Source: CAZSDU01 sp964605775
Lineage (GTDB): Bacteria > Bacteroidota > Bacteroidia > Bacteroidales > FEN-979
DNA: 64,000 bases
Assembly: GCA_964605775.1 (NCBI GenBank)
Contig: CAZSDU010000007.1
Location: 1-64,000 of the forward strand
Reading direction: 5' to 3'
Positions 17,086 through 27,300 of the stretch are shown in pieces. The position numbers and the translations under genes were made by a program. How positions within the stretch are numbered: the first letter of the stretch is position 1; each line of letters opens with the position of its first letter. The notes under the pieces were generated by a model. The model saw only the letters and a program-made list of their open reading frames with translations. It made no database searches and was not told the DNA's origin.

Positions 17086-19746
17086 ATGGAAATTGCCTCC
17101 AAGTATGATCCCACACTGGTGGAAGATAAATGGTACGCTTACTGGCTGGATCATCAGTATTTCAAATCTGTCCCTGATGTAAGGGAAGCATTCTGTATCG
17201 TCATTCCTCCTCCTAATGTCACCGGTGTACTGCATATGGGTCATATGCTTAATAATACGATCCAGGATGTTTTAATCCGCCGTGCGCGGATGATGGGGAA
17301 AAATGCCTGCTGGGTACCTGGTACCGATCATGCTTCTATTGCTACTGAAGCCAAGGTTGTCGCCATGCTCAGGGAAAAGGGAGTTGAAAAAAACGCATTG
17401 AGCCGCGATGAATTTCTTCAATATGCCTGGGAATGGAAAGCAAAACATGGGGGAATCATCCTTGAGCAGTTAAAAAAGCTCGGAGCATCCTGTGATTGGG
17501 ATCGTACATGTTTTACGATGGATGAGGCTTTATATGATTCCGTGATCGATGTGTTTATTGACCTATACAAGAAAGGCCTGATATACCGGGGAGTACGCAT
17601 GGTGAACTGGGATCCCAAAGCCCTGACCGCAGTATCAGATGAGGAGGTGATCTATAAGGAAGTCAATTCTAAACTTTATTACGTAAGATATAAAGTAGAA
17701 GGGGAGGACAATACCTGGGTAACCATAGCCACTACCCGTCCCGAGACTATCCTCGGTGATACTGCCATCTGTGTTCATCCGGAAGATGATCGTTACCGCC
17801 ACCTTCAGGGGAAACGCATTCTCGTACCTTTGGTCAACCGTTCCATTCCCGTGATTTTCGATGCTTATGTTGACCGGGAATTCGGCACGGGAGCGCTGAA
17901 GGTGACCCCGGCCCATGACATCAATGACTATAAACTGGGGTTGAAATATAAGCTGGAAGTGATCGATACATTCAACCCGGATGGAACGATGAGCCAAGCC
18001 GCTCAACGCTTTATCGGGGAGGATCGTTTTACAGTCAGGGAAAAAATTTCGAAAGCGCTGGAAGATCAGGGACACCTAGTGAAAATTGAGGATTATACCA
18101 ATAAGGTTGGTTTTTCGGAACGCACGGATGAAGCGATAGAACCCCGGATTTCTGTCCAGTGGTTTATGCGGATGAAGGAAATGGCGAAGCCCGCCCTGGA
18201 CCTGGTTGAAAATGACGCTGTCAGTTTCCATCCCATGAAGTACAAAAATATGTACAGGCACTGGATGGAAAATGTGACCGACTGGTGTATCTCAAGGCAA
18301 CTCTGGTGGGGACAGAGAATCCCGGCCTGGTATCTTCCCGATGGGGAATTTGTTGTTGCCAAAACCAGAGAAGAGGCTTGGAAAATTGTCCAAGCGGAAA
18401 TCAATGGTCAAGGGTCAGACCTTACAATTGAAGATCTGAAGCAGGATGAAGACGTACTGGATACCTGGTTCTCATCATGGCTTTGGCCCATTTCTGTTTT
18501 TGACGGCATCAGAAACCCTGATAACCCTGATATATTGTATTATTTTCCAACTTCTGTGCTGATTACTGCCTCAGATATCATTTTCTTCTGGGTGGCCAGG
18601 ATGATCATGGCATCCTGGGAATACCGAAAAGCAATCCCTTTCAGGGATGTGTACTTTACTGGTATGGTAAGGGATAAACTGGGTCGGAAGATGTCGAAAT
18701 CACTCGGAAATTCTCCTGACCCCATCAACCTGATGGAAAGATACGGAGCCGATGCGGTTCGTACCGGGATGCTGCTTTGTTCTCCTGCGGGGAATGATCT
18801 TTTATTCGATGAAGGGTTAATTGAACAGGGCAGAAACTTCTCCAATAAAATCTGGAATGCCATGCGACTGGTCAAGGGTTGGCAAATAGATGATACCCTC
18901 GCCCAGCCCGACGTAAACAAGATTTCAGTTCAATGGTTTCATGCGGTATTTGATGCCTCTTTGCATCAAATCAATGGACTTTATGCGACTTACCGCCTTT
19001 CGGAGGCACTGATGACCATCTACAAAATGATCTGGGACGATTTTTGTTCCTGGTACTTGGAATTGGTTAAACCCGCATACCAGCAACCCATCGACAGGAT
19101 CACCTATGAAGAAAGCCTTTTGTTTTTCGAAAAGCTGATCAAGGTTCTCCATCCCTACATGCCATTTATTACGGAAGAAATTTATCATCTTCTCCGGGAT
19201 AGGAAACCTGGGGAATCCATCATGAATGCCCTCATGCCGGAACCATCTTCTTACGAAGAAAAGCTGATTCATCAGTTTTCCATGGCTGAAGAAGTCATCA
19301 TGGCGGTGCGCAATATCCGTAAAGAAAAAAACATTCCTCAGAAGCAACCGTTATGCTTATATGTCAGGAAAAACAACAATGAGCAGGCAGAGGTAAGATT
19401 TGATGTCGTAGTGATCAAGCTATGCAATCTTTCCTGCCTCGATTATGTCGAAGAAAAAATTCCTGAGGCCCTCAGTTTTATCGTCGGTAGCACTGAGTTT
19501 TTTATTCCGTTGGGCAGCAATCTTAATATCGAAGATGAAATCAGAAAACTTGAAGAAGAGCTGGCTTATACCCGGGGTTTTCTTGATGCTGTGGACAGTA
19601 AGCTGAGGAATACCAATTTTGTTCAGCATGCGCCTTCCAGGGTAGTCGATGGCGAACGAAAAAAGCAGTCGGATGCCCAATCCAAGATTAGGGTGTTGGA
19701 AGATCAGTTGTCAGCATATAAAAAGCAGGCCGGATTGCTTTCCTGA
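17086..19746 (+). CDS. valS: Valine--tRNA ligase
   Basis: An 886-residue class I aminoacyl-tRNA synthetase. The HIGH-type signature is in PPPNVTGVLHMGHMLNN (about residues 44-60), and the KMSKS motif is in GRKMSKSLGNSPDP (about 534-547). The valine-type start (YDPTLVEDKWYAYW), WVPGTDHASIATEAKV, the editing-domain segments TTRPETILGDTAI and GTGALKVTPAHD, and a C-terminal coiled coil (IEDEIRKLEEELAYTRGFL) identify ValRS rather than IleRS. Its stop is directly abutted by the stop of the convergent hdrD-like gene, with no intergenic base and no terminator. Confidence 0.97.
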   Translation: MEIASKYDPTLVEDKWYAYWLDHQYFKSVPDVREAFCIVIPPPNVTGVLHMGHMLNNTIQDVLIRRARMMGKNACWVPGTDHASIATEAKVVAMLREKGVEKNALSRDEFLQYAWEWKAKHGGIILEQLKKLGASCDWDRTCFTMDEALYDSVIDVFIDLYKKGLIYRGVRMVNWDPKALTAVSDEEVIYKEVNSKLYYVRYKVEGEDNTWVTIATTRPETILGDTAICVHPEDDRYRHLQGKRILVPLVNRSIPVIFDAYVDREFGTGALKVTPAHDINDYKLGLKYKLEVIDTFNPDGTMSQAAQRFIGEDRFTVREKISKALEDQGHLVKIEDYTNKVGFSERTDEAIEPRISVQWFMRMKEMAKPALDLVENDAVSFHPMKYKNMYRHWMENVTDWCISRQLWWGQRIPAWYLPDGEFVVAKTREEAWKIVQAEINGQGSDLTIEDLKQDEDVLDTWFSSWLWPISVFDGIRNPDNPDILYYFPTSVLITASDIIFFWVARMIMASWEYRKAIPFRDVYFTGMVRDKLGRKMSKSLGNSPDPINLMERYGADAVRTGMLLCSPAGNDLLFDEGLIEQGRNFSNKIWNAMRLVKGWQIDDTLAQPDVNKISVQWFHAVFDASLHQINGLYATYRLSEALMTIYKMIWDDFCSWYLELVKPAYQQPIDRITYEESLLFFEKLIKVLHPYMPFITEEIYHLLRDRKPGESIMNALMPEPSSYEEKLIHQFSMAEEVIMAVRNIRKEKNIPQKQPLCLYVRKNNNEQAEVRFDVVVIKLCNLSCLDYVEEKIPEALSFIVGSTEFFIPLGSNLNIEDEIRKLEEELAYTRGFLDAVDSKLRNTNFVQHAPSRVVDGERKKQSDAQSKIRVLEDQLSAYKKQAGLLS

Positions 19747-21561
19747 TCAATGGGAGGGAACATGATCTGGAATAGACTTGCTCACCAGTTCGGCAATATC
19801 CATCACCGGTATTTCAGATTGTTTTGAGAAAGTCTTCTTACATAAAGGACAGGATGTTGCCAGTACCTCAGGGTTAGCTTTAAGCAGGCACTCCAGTGCC
19901 TTTTCTGCCACACTATCTTTTTGTTCATTCGTTACCTTAAACAATCCAAGACTTCCTCCGCAACATAAGGCATTACTACCTTCCTGCTCGACTGTCACCA
20001 GATCGGTGATTTTCCCGAGAAGTTCGCGAGGAGCCTGATAAACCATGCTTCCCCGACCGAGATCACAGGGATCATGATAGGCGACTTTGACAGGTTTATG
20101 ATCAAGCAGGATCTTTCCTATTTTTACCAGGTTAAGAATATATTGGGTATGATGCTGTATGCTAAGGGGAAGCTTGTATTCTTCGTGGAACACCCGGTAG
20201 CAGATAGGGCAGGAGGTGACCAACAGGGTGGCACCTGAATCACGGATTGTTTTTTTATTGAATTCAATGAGTTCATTGGCTTGCTTATCTCTGCCGGCAA
20301 GCATTAATGGGCGACCGCAGCATACGCTGGCTTTCTGGTCAAGGTAGATGTAATCAACTTCAGCTTCTTCCATAATATGGATCATCGCCCTGGGGATGGA
20401 AGGGGTGAGATGGGACATACAACCGGCAAAATAGACCACTTTTGCTCTTTCCGGACGGACTTCCTGCAGATATGAAAAACTAGTGGTCTGACCGGTACCG
20501 ATTTCTCTGCGCTTAATTAACCGAAGAGCATCCTGATGAATGCCGACAGGGCATGCTTCCTGACAACGGCCACAAATCATGCAGGTCATGGTGACTTCCT
20601 CCCTGACAAACTGATCACGCATTCCGCGAATGAAATAAACCGCCTGGATATTGGTAATGTTTGCTGCAGTATTTAGCTGACAAACATCAATGCATACCCC
20701 GCAACGTGAACAGGAGTGGATTTCAACTTCAGAAAAGCTTGAAGACCATTTTTTAGGCTGAACACCAAAGCGGCGGAAAAAGATCAATAATATTTCCGTA
20801 GGAATATGCATATATCGGGAAGCCGGAAGCATGATAAAAAAGATACCCAGCATCAGGGAATATCCCCACCACATGGTATAAGCGACAAAATCCGATGGCA
20901 GTGGGGTTATCCTTACCAGGATTCCCCCCAGGGGTTGTGTAAAAAAACCGCCGCCGCTGCCATAGTAACCAGCCGTATAGGATTCGGCAAGCAAACGGAG
21001 AGGAAAAATCAACCAGAGTGCAGTCAGGGCGACTTTGTCGGTTAGTTGGGAGGTCGTTGTTCGCTGCATTCCAAACCATTTTGAGTATCTTCTTTTAATG
21101 AATGCAAGGACCAACCCGCTAAGGATAAAAAGGAGCAATAAGTCCATGATGAACCTGAAAAAACCCGGTACGGTATAAATTTCAAAGAAAAGTACCAGGC
21201 GGTCATGGATAAAGAATTTCAGGAAAATCGGATAATAGGGAGCATTAATATGGGTTCCGCTATACATACGGCTTTCGAAATTACCCATGACGATCAGCAG
21301 GAACCATCCCAGGGCAAAGCTCATGTGCATGTAGCCCAGTAGGGGATTTTTTTTCCACATCCGGTGATGGACCAAACCTTCCAGAAATACTTCTAACAGT
21401 GCGGAAAGAACCAGCCGAGGGGAACGTAAGCCCGATAAAAATTTGATCTTATCGATCTTGGGCAAGGCTTTGATCCATTTAAACCAGCTTTTGGCAATGG
21501 CAAAGAGCATATAGATCAATCCCAGTAAAAAAGGAAGAACAAACAGATTAAAATTAATCAT
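19747..21561 (-). CDS. Membrane-bound HdrD/E-like iron-sulfur subunit
   Basis: A 604-residue fusion. The first 270 residues hold about five membrane helices of cytochrome-b/NarI-like type (FVLPFLLGLIYMLFAIAKSWF, MSFALGWFLLIVMGNF, LLLLFILSGLVLAFI, ALWLIFPLRLLAE, YTMWWGYSLMLGIFFIML). Two four-cysteine clusters follow (CSRCGVCIDVCQL; CMICGRCQEACPVGI). The C-terminal half carries two CCG domains of the heterodisulfide reductase B/D type (FAGC...VCCGRP...TSCPIC and DPC...ALCCGGS...TSCPLC). It is co-transcribed with HdrC- and HdrA-like genes; ATG overlaps the HdrC stop by 4 bp. The set resembles Qmo/Hdr-like quinone-linked complexes, so electron transfer between menaquinone and a soluble partner is inferred. 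The substrate is unknown. Confidence 0.8.
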   Translation of the reverse strand: MINFNLFVLPFLLGLIYMLFAIAKSWFKWIKALPKIDKIKFLSGLRSPRLVLSALLEVFLEGLVHHRMWKKNPLLGYMHMSFALGWFLLIVMGNFESRMYSGTHINAPYYPIFLKFFIHDRLVLFFEIYTVPGFFRFIMDLLLLFILSGLVLAFIKRRYSKWFGMQRTTTSQLTDKVALTALWLIFPLRLLAESYTAGYYGSGGGFFTQPLGGILVRITPLPSDFVAYTMWWGYSLMLGIFFIMLPASRYMHIPTEILLIFFRRFGVQPKKWSSSFSEVEIHSCSRCGVCIDVCQLNTAANITNIQAVYFIRGMRDQFVREEVTMTCMICGRCQEACPVGIHQDALRLIKRREIGTGQTTSFSYLQEVRPERAKVVYFAGCMSHLTPSIPRAMIHIMEEAEVDYIYLDQKASVCCGRPLMLAGRDKQANELIEFNKKTIRDSGATLLVTSCPICYRVFHEEYKLPLSIQHHTQYILNLVKIGKILLDHKPVKVAYHDPCDLGRGSMVYQAPRELLGKITDLVTVEQEGSNALCCGGSLGLFKVTNEQKDSVAEKALECLLKANPEVLATSCPLCKKTFSKQSEIPVMDIAELVSKSIPDHVPSH

Positions 21562-21890
21562 CCGATACGTTCAATGGCCTGGTTCATGACTAATATCAGG
21601 TTACGCAGGTTAACACCCCTTGGGCAAACCAGCTGGCATTTTCCACATAACATACATTTCTGCATTTCTTTCTTCAGTTGGTGCATCTCTCCTCGTCTTA
21701 AAAAAGTATGAACCCTGCGGATGTTGAAATCGACAAATTGCCCGGCGCTGCATGTAGCTGTGCAGCCTCCGCAACCTATACAGGTTTTCACCGTAGGTTC
21801 ATGGAGGATGAGGTAATTTAAATACCGCTTATCATTCGCATCATAATCAATCGAACGGTCAGTTTGCACGCTGTATCCGAATGTTTTCAA
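21558..21890 (-). CDS. HdrC-like 4Fe-4S ferredoxin subunit
   Basis: A 110-residue protein with two cluster motifs, CIGCGGCTATCSAG (about residues 37-50) and CMLCGKCQLVCPRG (about 79-92), as in HdrC subunits. The second cluster is complete; in the first the last Cys is followed by Ser-Ala-Gly instead of Pro, a common variant. The start codon appears to be TTG at 21890 (MKTFGYSVQ); no ATG lies before the first cluster, and a GTG seven codons in is the alternative. It probably passes electrons between the HdrA-like flavoprotein and the membrane-bound HdrD/E-like subunit. Confidence 0.82.
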   Translation of the reverse strand: MKTFGYSVQTDRSIDYDANDKRYLNYLILHEPTVKTCIGCGGCTATCSAGQFVDFNIRRVHTFLRRGEMHQLKKEMQKCMLCGKCQLVCPRGVNLRNLILVMNQAIERIG

Positions 21891-21893
21891 GGC

Positions 21894-22919
21894 TTACGTT
21901 TTTGCATTCAGAAATGATATTGCCTGAAGTGCGGTTGACCTGGCATCAGCGATATTATTCACAATGCATGAGGGACCTTTAACCGCCCCTGTAATAAAGA
22001 CACCCGGAATCCCGGAATTATTATCCCCAATATGCTCATCCATAGATTTTAAAAAGCCATCCGCACCGACACTCAGCCCAAGCATTTTTGCCAGTCTGAC
22101 GGTTTCCGGAGAGGGAACAAAGCCAACCAGTAGCACCATCAGGTCAACGGTCATTTTAAGGGGTCGCCCGGTCAGGGTATCTTCAGTTTTCAGGGTGATG
22201 CTAAGGTCTGGATTTTCGGCACATTCCGATAATCGTCCCCGGATGAAATTGATCCCCCATTTTTGCTGGGCTTCGAAGTATAATTCTTCAAAATTCCTGT
22301 CGAACATCCTCAGATCCATATAAAAGCAAAAAACTTCAGAATCAGGAAGTATTTCCTTTATTTCAATGGATTGTTTTACGCCGGTTACACAACATACTTT
22401 TGAGCAATAAATATTTCCTACTTTTTCGTCCCTGGATCCCACGCAATGAATAAAGGCGACTCTCTTCGGAGGTTTCCCTTGAGAAGTAACGATATCCTTC
22501 TTCGTTGTAAACCTGTCTTCCAGTTCAGCCGATGTGATCACATTATCATAAATGCCATACCCGTATTCTTCTTTTTTGCTTGCATCGAACAATTCGTAAC
22601 CCGTAGCTAGGATGATGGCGTCCCCAATGAAGATTTCACCATTCTTCAACACTATGGAAAACCCTTCACCATTAATAGAAATATCTTGTATTTCAGCGTG
22701 AAAATGGAGGTTTATTTTAGGATTTATTTTCTTTTTCAGGAAATCAATCACCTCATGGCCAGGCCTGAAAGATGGAAAAAGTCTGTCCCAACGATAAACA
22801 TGGCCTCCAAGATGGGATTCTTTTTCAAACAGATCAACCTCCAACCCGGCTTCCGATAGGGCAGTAGCCGCCGTCATCCCGGCTATGCCACCACCGATAA
22901 CAAGAATTTTTTTTGTCAT
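21894..22919 (-). CDS. HdrA-like FAD oxidoreductase
   Basis: A 341-residue flavoprotein starting ILVIGGGIAGMTAATALSEAG, a Rossmann GxGxxG fold for FAD, then DLFEKESHLGGHV. The Hdr-specific part is HCVGSRDEKVGNIYCSKVCCVTGVKQSI (about residues 170-200), a Cys-rich stretch typical of HdrA/QmoA. It ends with VFITGAVKGPSCIVNNIADARS, the second FAD contact. It is shorter than methanogen HdrA (about 650 residues) and lacks the ferredoxin insert, like QmoA-type proteins. It lies 3 bp upstream of the HdrC-like gene. No methanogenesis or sulfate-reduction genes are present, so the electron partner is open. Confidence 0.82.
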   Translation of the reverse strand: MTKKILVIGGGIAGMTAATALSEAGLEVDLFEKESHLGGHVYRWDRLFPSFRPGHEVIDFLKKKINPKINLHFHAEIQDISINGEGFSIVLKNGEIFIGDAIILATGYELFDASKKEEYGYGIYDNVITSAELEDRFTTKKDIVTSQGKPPKRVAFIHCVGSRDEKVGNIYCSKVCCVTGVKQSIEIKEILPDSEVFCFYMDLRMFDRNFEELYFEAQQKWGINFIRGRLSECAENPDLSITLKTEDTLTGRPLKMTVDLMVLLVGFVPSPETVRLAKMLGLSVGADGFLKSMDEHIGDNNSGIPGVFITGAVKGPSCIVNNIADARSTALQAISFLNAKT

Positions 22920-22939
22920 TTGATAAAGATAACCAAATA

Positions 22940-23632
22940 TTATTTTGCAGTAAATACATACTGCAGGATATTCACTCCCATTTGCAAGGCTTTTTGTCTT
23001 ACTGATTCCGGGTCATGATGAACATCCGGATCTTCCCATCCGTCACCCAGGTCGCATTCGTAAGTGTAAAAGCAAACAAGCCGGCCTTCATAAAGAAGAC
23101 CAAATCCCTGGGGCGGTTTACCGTCATGTTCGTGAGTTTTTGGTAAGCCCCTGGAAAATTCAAATTTCTGATGGTAAATAGGATGATCAAATGGAAGTTC
23201 GATAAAGTCAAGTTCGGGAAATACCTTTTTCATTTGTGGACGAATGAATTGATCCAGTCCATAATTGTCGTCAATATGAAGAAAACCACCAGCCATCAGG
23301 TAATTTCTCAGGTTGCTGATCTCCTGGTCGGAAAAAATCACATTCCCGTGTCCTGTCATGTGAATGAACGGATAATTGATGATCTCTGCACTTCCCACTT
23401 CGATGGTTGCAATATCCTCGCTGATATTCGTGCCCAGATTCTGGTTGGAAAACCTTACCAGATTGACCAGGGAGGTAGGGTTGGCATACCAATCACCTCC
23501 GCCCCCGTATTTCAGTAATGCAATCTGAAAGGATGGAGGTGTAAAAGATGAATTAACCAGCATGATTAGGATTAAAATCACCATGATAGGCCATCGAAAT
23601 AAAATCAGGGGTGTAGCGTCAGGAGTCCTCAC
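22940..23632 (-). CDS. DUF4159 domain protein
   Basis: A 230-residue exported protein. The family pattern FQIALLKYGGGGDWYANPTSLVNLVRF, GHGNVIFSDQEISNLRNYLMAGGFLHIDDNYG and FDHPIYHQKFEF is clear; it resembles a class I glutamine-amidotransferase-like fold without obvious catalytic residues. The start is uncertain: GTG at 23632 overlaps rsmE by 14 bp, while ATG at 23584 gives a compact signal sequence (MVILILIMLVNSSFTPP). DUF4159 proteins commonly accompany BatA/DUF58/MoxR clusters; here the gene sits between rsmE and the hdr-like genes. Location is probably periplasmic. Confidence 0.8.
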   Translation of the reverse strand: MRTPDATPLILFRWPIMVILILIMLVNSSFTPPSFQIALLKYGGGGDWYANPTSLVNLVRFSNQNLGTNISEDIATIEVGSAEIINYPFIHMTGHGNVIFSDQEISNLRNYLMAGGFLHIDDNYGLDQFIRPQMKKVFPELDFIELPFDHPIYHQKFEFSRGLPKTHEHDGKPPQGFGLLYEGRLVCFYTYECDLGDGWEDPDVHHDPESVRQKALQMGVNILQYVFTAK

Positions 23633-24329
23633 GGTTCATCAGGTTTATGATATGACATCCGGCAATTCCTGCTGTTTCTGTACGAAGCCTGCTTGGCCCC
23701 AGGCTGACAGGGGAAAACCCTTGGTTTTTAGCTGCATCGACTTCTTCAGGGGAGAAATCTCCTTCAGGTCCGATTAACAAGATGACATCATGACCTTTTT
23801 TATAATGTCTTTGAAGCTCAAGTTCATGTCCTGTTTCACAGTAGGCTATAAATTTTTGTCCGGTGAGAGGTCTCCGGATAAAATCCTTTAGTTTCTGAGG
23901 TTCACCCAGCCTGGGAAGAAAGGCTTTCAGTGACTGTTTCATGGCCGCGACCATCACTTTTTCAAGTCTTGGTAATTTTACACTGTCCCTTTCCGAATGT
24001 TTACAGATTAAGGGTGTTACCTCATCAATTCCAATCTCCGTAGTTTTTTCAAGAAAGCATTCAAATCGTTCGAGTCCCTTGGTCAGGGCCATACCGATAT
24101 GAAGATTCCACTGTTTATGCCGGGAATCTTGGGTGGTTTTCCGGATCAACACTTCGCAACCTTTAGGTTGAATCCTGGTCAATACTGCTTCGAAAAAATT
24201 CCCCATTCCATCGGTCAGGTTAATGATATCCCCTTCTCTGTAGCGCATAACCTTTGCCACATGCCAGGATTCTTCTTCACTCAGAATCCAGGTGTTTCCT
24301 TGTAAACCCGGGGCGTAGTAAAGATTCAT
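23619..24329 (-). CDS. rsmE: 16S rRNA (uracil-1498-N3)-methyltransferase
   Basis: A 236-residue SPOUT-class methyltransferase. The N-terminal PUA-like part begins MNLYYAPG and contains HVAKVMRYREGDIINLTDGMG. The SPOUT knot has ILLIGPEGDFSPEEVDAAKNQGFSPVSLGPSRLRTETAGIAG, the SAM-binding signature of RsmE. IGMALTKGLERFECFLEKTTEIGIDEVTPL is also characteristic. It methylates N3 of U1498 in the assembled 30S subunit. It follows the T9SS cargo gene by 8 bp and overlaps the DUF4159 gene. Confidence 0.95.
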   Translation of the reverse strand: MNLYYAPGLQGNTWILSEEESWHVAKVMRYREGDIINLTDGMGNFFEAVLTRIQPKGCEVLIRKTTQDSRHKQWNLHIGMALTKGLERFECFLEKTTEIGIDEVTPLICKHSERDSVKLPRLEKVMVAAMKQSLKAFLPRLGEPQKLKDFIRRPLTGQKFIAYCETGHELELQRHYKKGHDVILLIGPEGDFSPEEVDAAKNQGFSPVSLGPSRLRTETAGIAGCHIINLMNREDS

Positions 24330-24337
24330 CAGCCTGT

Positions 24338-27300
24338 TTATTTCATGATCAGTTTCTCGATCTGAATTTCTTTATCCATAATCATCTGGATATAGTAAAC
24401 GCCTTTTGGATACTGGGTGAGGTCAATATTTTGACGGTAGCCTGAGGGCAGTTCGGGAAGAGCTGAGGTATAGATTTTCATTCCATTGACATTGTAAATG
24501 GTCAATGTTGCAGGAGGACTGTTTTGGTTGGTTTCCAGGGTGAAATGACCGTTTGACGGATTCGGGAAAAACCTGAAGATGGATTTGATCTTTTCGCTGT
24601 CAGGCAAGCCAACAGTACCATTAACCAGAATGTCATGGATAAAAAGGTTATTTCCCGATCTGTTGAAGGACTCGAACATTAATTTAACGTTTTTCTTGCT
24701 CACCCAAGGTGTCAGGTTCAGGGAATAACAACCCACGCCATAACTGCCTCCGCACCAGTCGTTGGATGACGCTGGATAAAAAGCATAACTTGCCGGGGGA
24801 AAGGTCACAAAAGCATTGGGTGTGCCATCAGGTCCTGTTGCCAGTATTCTTGTCCAATGTAACCCGCAATCCTCTGAGATATAGACAATCAGTGAATCTT
24901 TTAAAGAACCACGCTGTGCATAGGCATGATGGAAGGTCAGTGTAAGGGAAACATAATTGGTGAAATCCATGGGTGGACTGGTCAGTCGATCCCGGGTGTT
25001 CAGTGCGCTATAGCTAAAAAAATTCATCCAGACGGATTTCGTCCCATTCATCGTTCCGGGAACATGGATAGTGTCCCAGGTCCTGCCTCCGTCAGGATTG
25101 ATGACCGTCCAATGTTGTGAGTCCAAACCGTTTTCGAAGGAGGAGGTGAAAGGAAGATTATACCCGCCACTGAGGATAAAAGCTGTTCTTGTCAGGGTAT
25201 TGGATCCCGCGCCATTGGTAACGGTAAGACGAACTTCATAAGCGCCGGTCTGGTTGAATTGGACAACCGGATTCCGGCTTGAATTTGATGTGCCTTCAAG
25301 AAATGAGACAGTTGATGGAATGAATTGCCAGTTCCAGGATAATGGACAATTGATGGACAAATCAGTAAAATGAACGGTATCATTGGCGCAGGGTACACGG
25401 TTGCTGGCAGTGAAATCAACCTGGGGAAGAAGGGTACTGCTAACGGTAATATAATTTGTCTTTGTTGTCGAATCCGTACCCAGGGAATTCCAAACTTTAA
25501 GTTTTACAAAATAACTTCCTGCTACCGGATAAAGAATATCTGTGGGATTTTTTAAGCTCGAAGTGGAGGGTGTGCCTCCTTCAAAAGTCCAGAGATAATG
25601 AGTGGGAATCCCGCTGGAAAGGTCTGTAAAATCAATGGCACAGTTGGTAGGGATAAGGGTATTTTCTGCCTGAAAATCGGCGGTGGGAGAGGAACTGCAC
25701 ATGGAGGATCCCCAGAGTCCACGGCCATAGGTACTTGCCCTTATAGCGTCATTAGAAACATTAGCATTGTCATAATAGATTTCCAGTTCCGTCACCCTTC
25801 CGTTATCTGGTAATCCTCCGCTGAATGGAATCCAGTCGCTGAAAGAAGCATCTTTGTAATAAACGCCGGCATCTGAACCCACATAAAGACCTTCATTGCT
25901 GTTTTTATAATAAGCAATGGTATTCAGACTTATGTTGGGAAGCCCTCCGGTTATATCGGTCCAGCTGAGGCCTTTATTAGTGGATTTGTAAACTCTCTTA
26001 TTCATCGTCATATAAACAACATTGGGATCGGTTGGAGAAGCTTCGATGTCAGTAGCGGTTCCACCGACAGGCAGGTTGGTTGTGATATTGTTCCAAACGG
26101 GATCCGTCCCCAGGGCATTATCCGTTCTGAAAAGTTTGTTGTCGTATCTTACAGCATAAAGAATATTGGGATCAGCAGGAGATTGTTCCAGTACCGCTAA
26201 GTCACTGCTGTTGCTGCCGGCAAGATTGTCAGAGATTTTTGTCCAGTTCACATTATTTGCCCTGACATCTGTACATCTCCATATATTCTTCAGTCCGACA
26301 AACATGTATTTGGGATCGTTTTCACCCAGGCTAAACGGAGTGACCCATGCCCCCTGCTCTCCATTGATATTCTGGCCGGCGACCTGGACTTCATTCCCAT
26401 TATGCTGACGGAAGACGTCCCCATAATAAATTGTATAATAGATATAGGAGGCATCTGACGGGTCGATGGCACATTCCATACCATCCCCACCGCCGGTTTG
26501 CAACCAGCCAGTGGCTGTATAGGTATAAGTCCCGTTATCCTGAAATCCATTGATTACTTTTTCCTTTACGGTTTGTGATTGTCCCAGTTTATAAATCTGT
26601 CCGATCGTCATGCCTTCTGTACGGTCCATCCAGCTTGATCCGCCATTGTCGGTAAAATATAATCCTCCGTCATTACAGGCCCAAAGTTTTCCATTGACAG
26701 GCGAAAAAGTAAGGAAATGGCAGTCTGCATGTACGGCCGGAACACTGCATCCTCCGTACCAATGGGAATTGATCGTCCAGGTAGTCCCTCCGTTGATGGA
26801 TTTAAAAACATTCACTCCTCCGACATAAACAATTTCAGCATTCACAGGATCGACCGCGAGGGCAAGATCGTACCATCCCTGACCTCCGGAGGAGGTAGTA
26901 CCACAATCCCAGTTGAGGATATTTGGCGTTGTGGATCTTGTGGTAAAGGTAATTCCTGCATCAGAAGAACGATATAATCCTTTATATCCGCTGCTATTGT
27001 CTGAGAGTAAAAAATAAACGTAATTAGGGTTGGCTGAGGAAACTGCAATGACACCTCTTTGTTGGCTGCTGGGTAATCCGGAGGTAATTTTGGTAAAATT
27101 CACTCCATTGTCTGAGGATCGGTAAAAATCAGCATTGAAGGCGGCATAAACAGTATTGGGATCGCCAGGTTTAAAGCATATATCTTTGAAATTACCTGCT
27201 TTGCTTAATGTCCAGGATGAGCCTCCGTCGGACGAACGGTATACGCCTCCACTGGTTGCTGCAAGAAAGATCATGGAATTTGCTGGGTGCTGGATGATAC

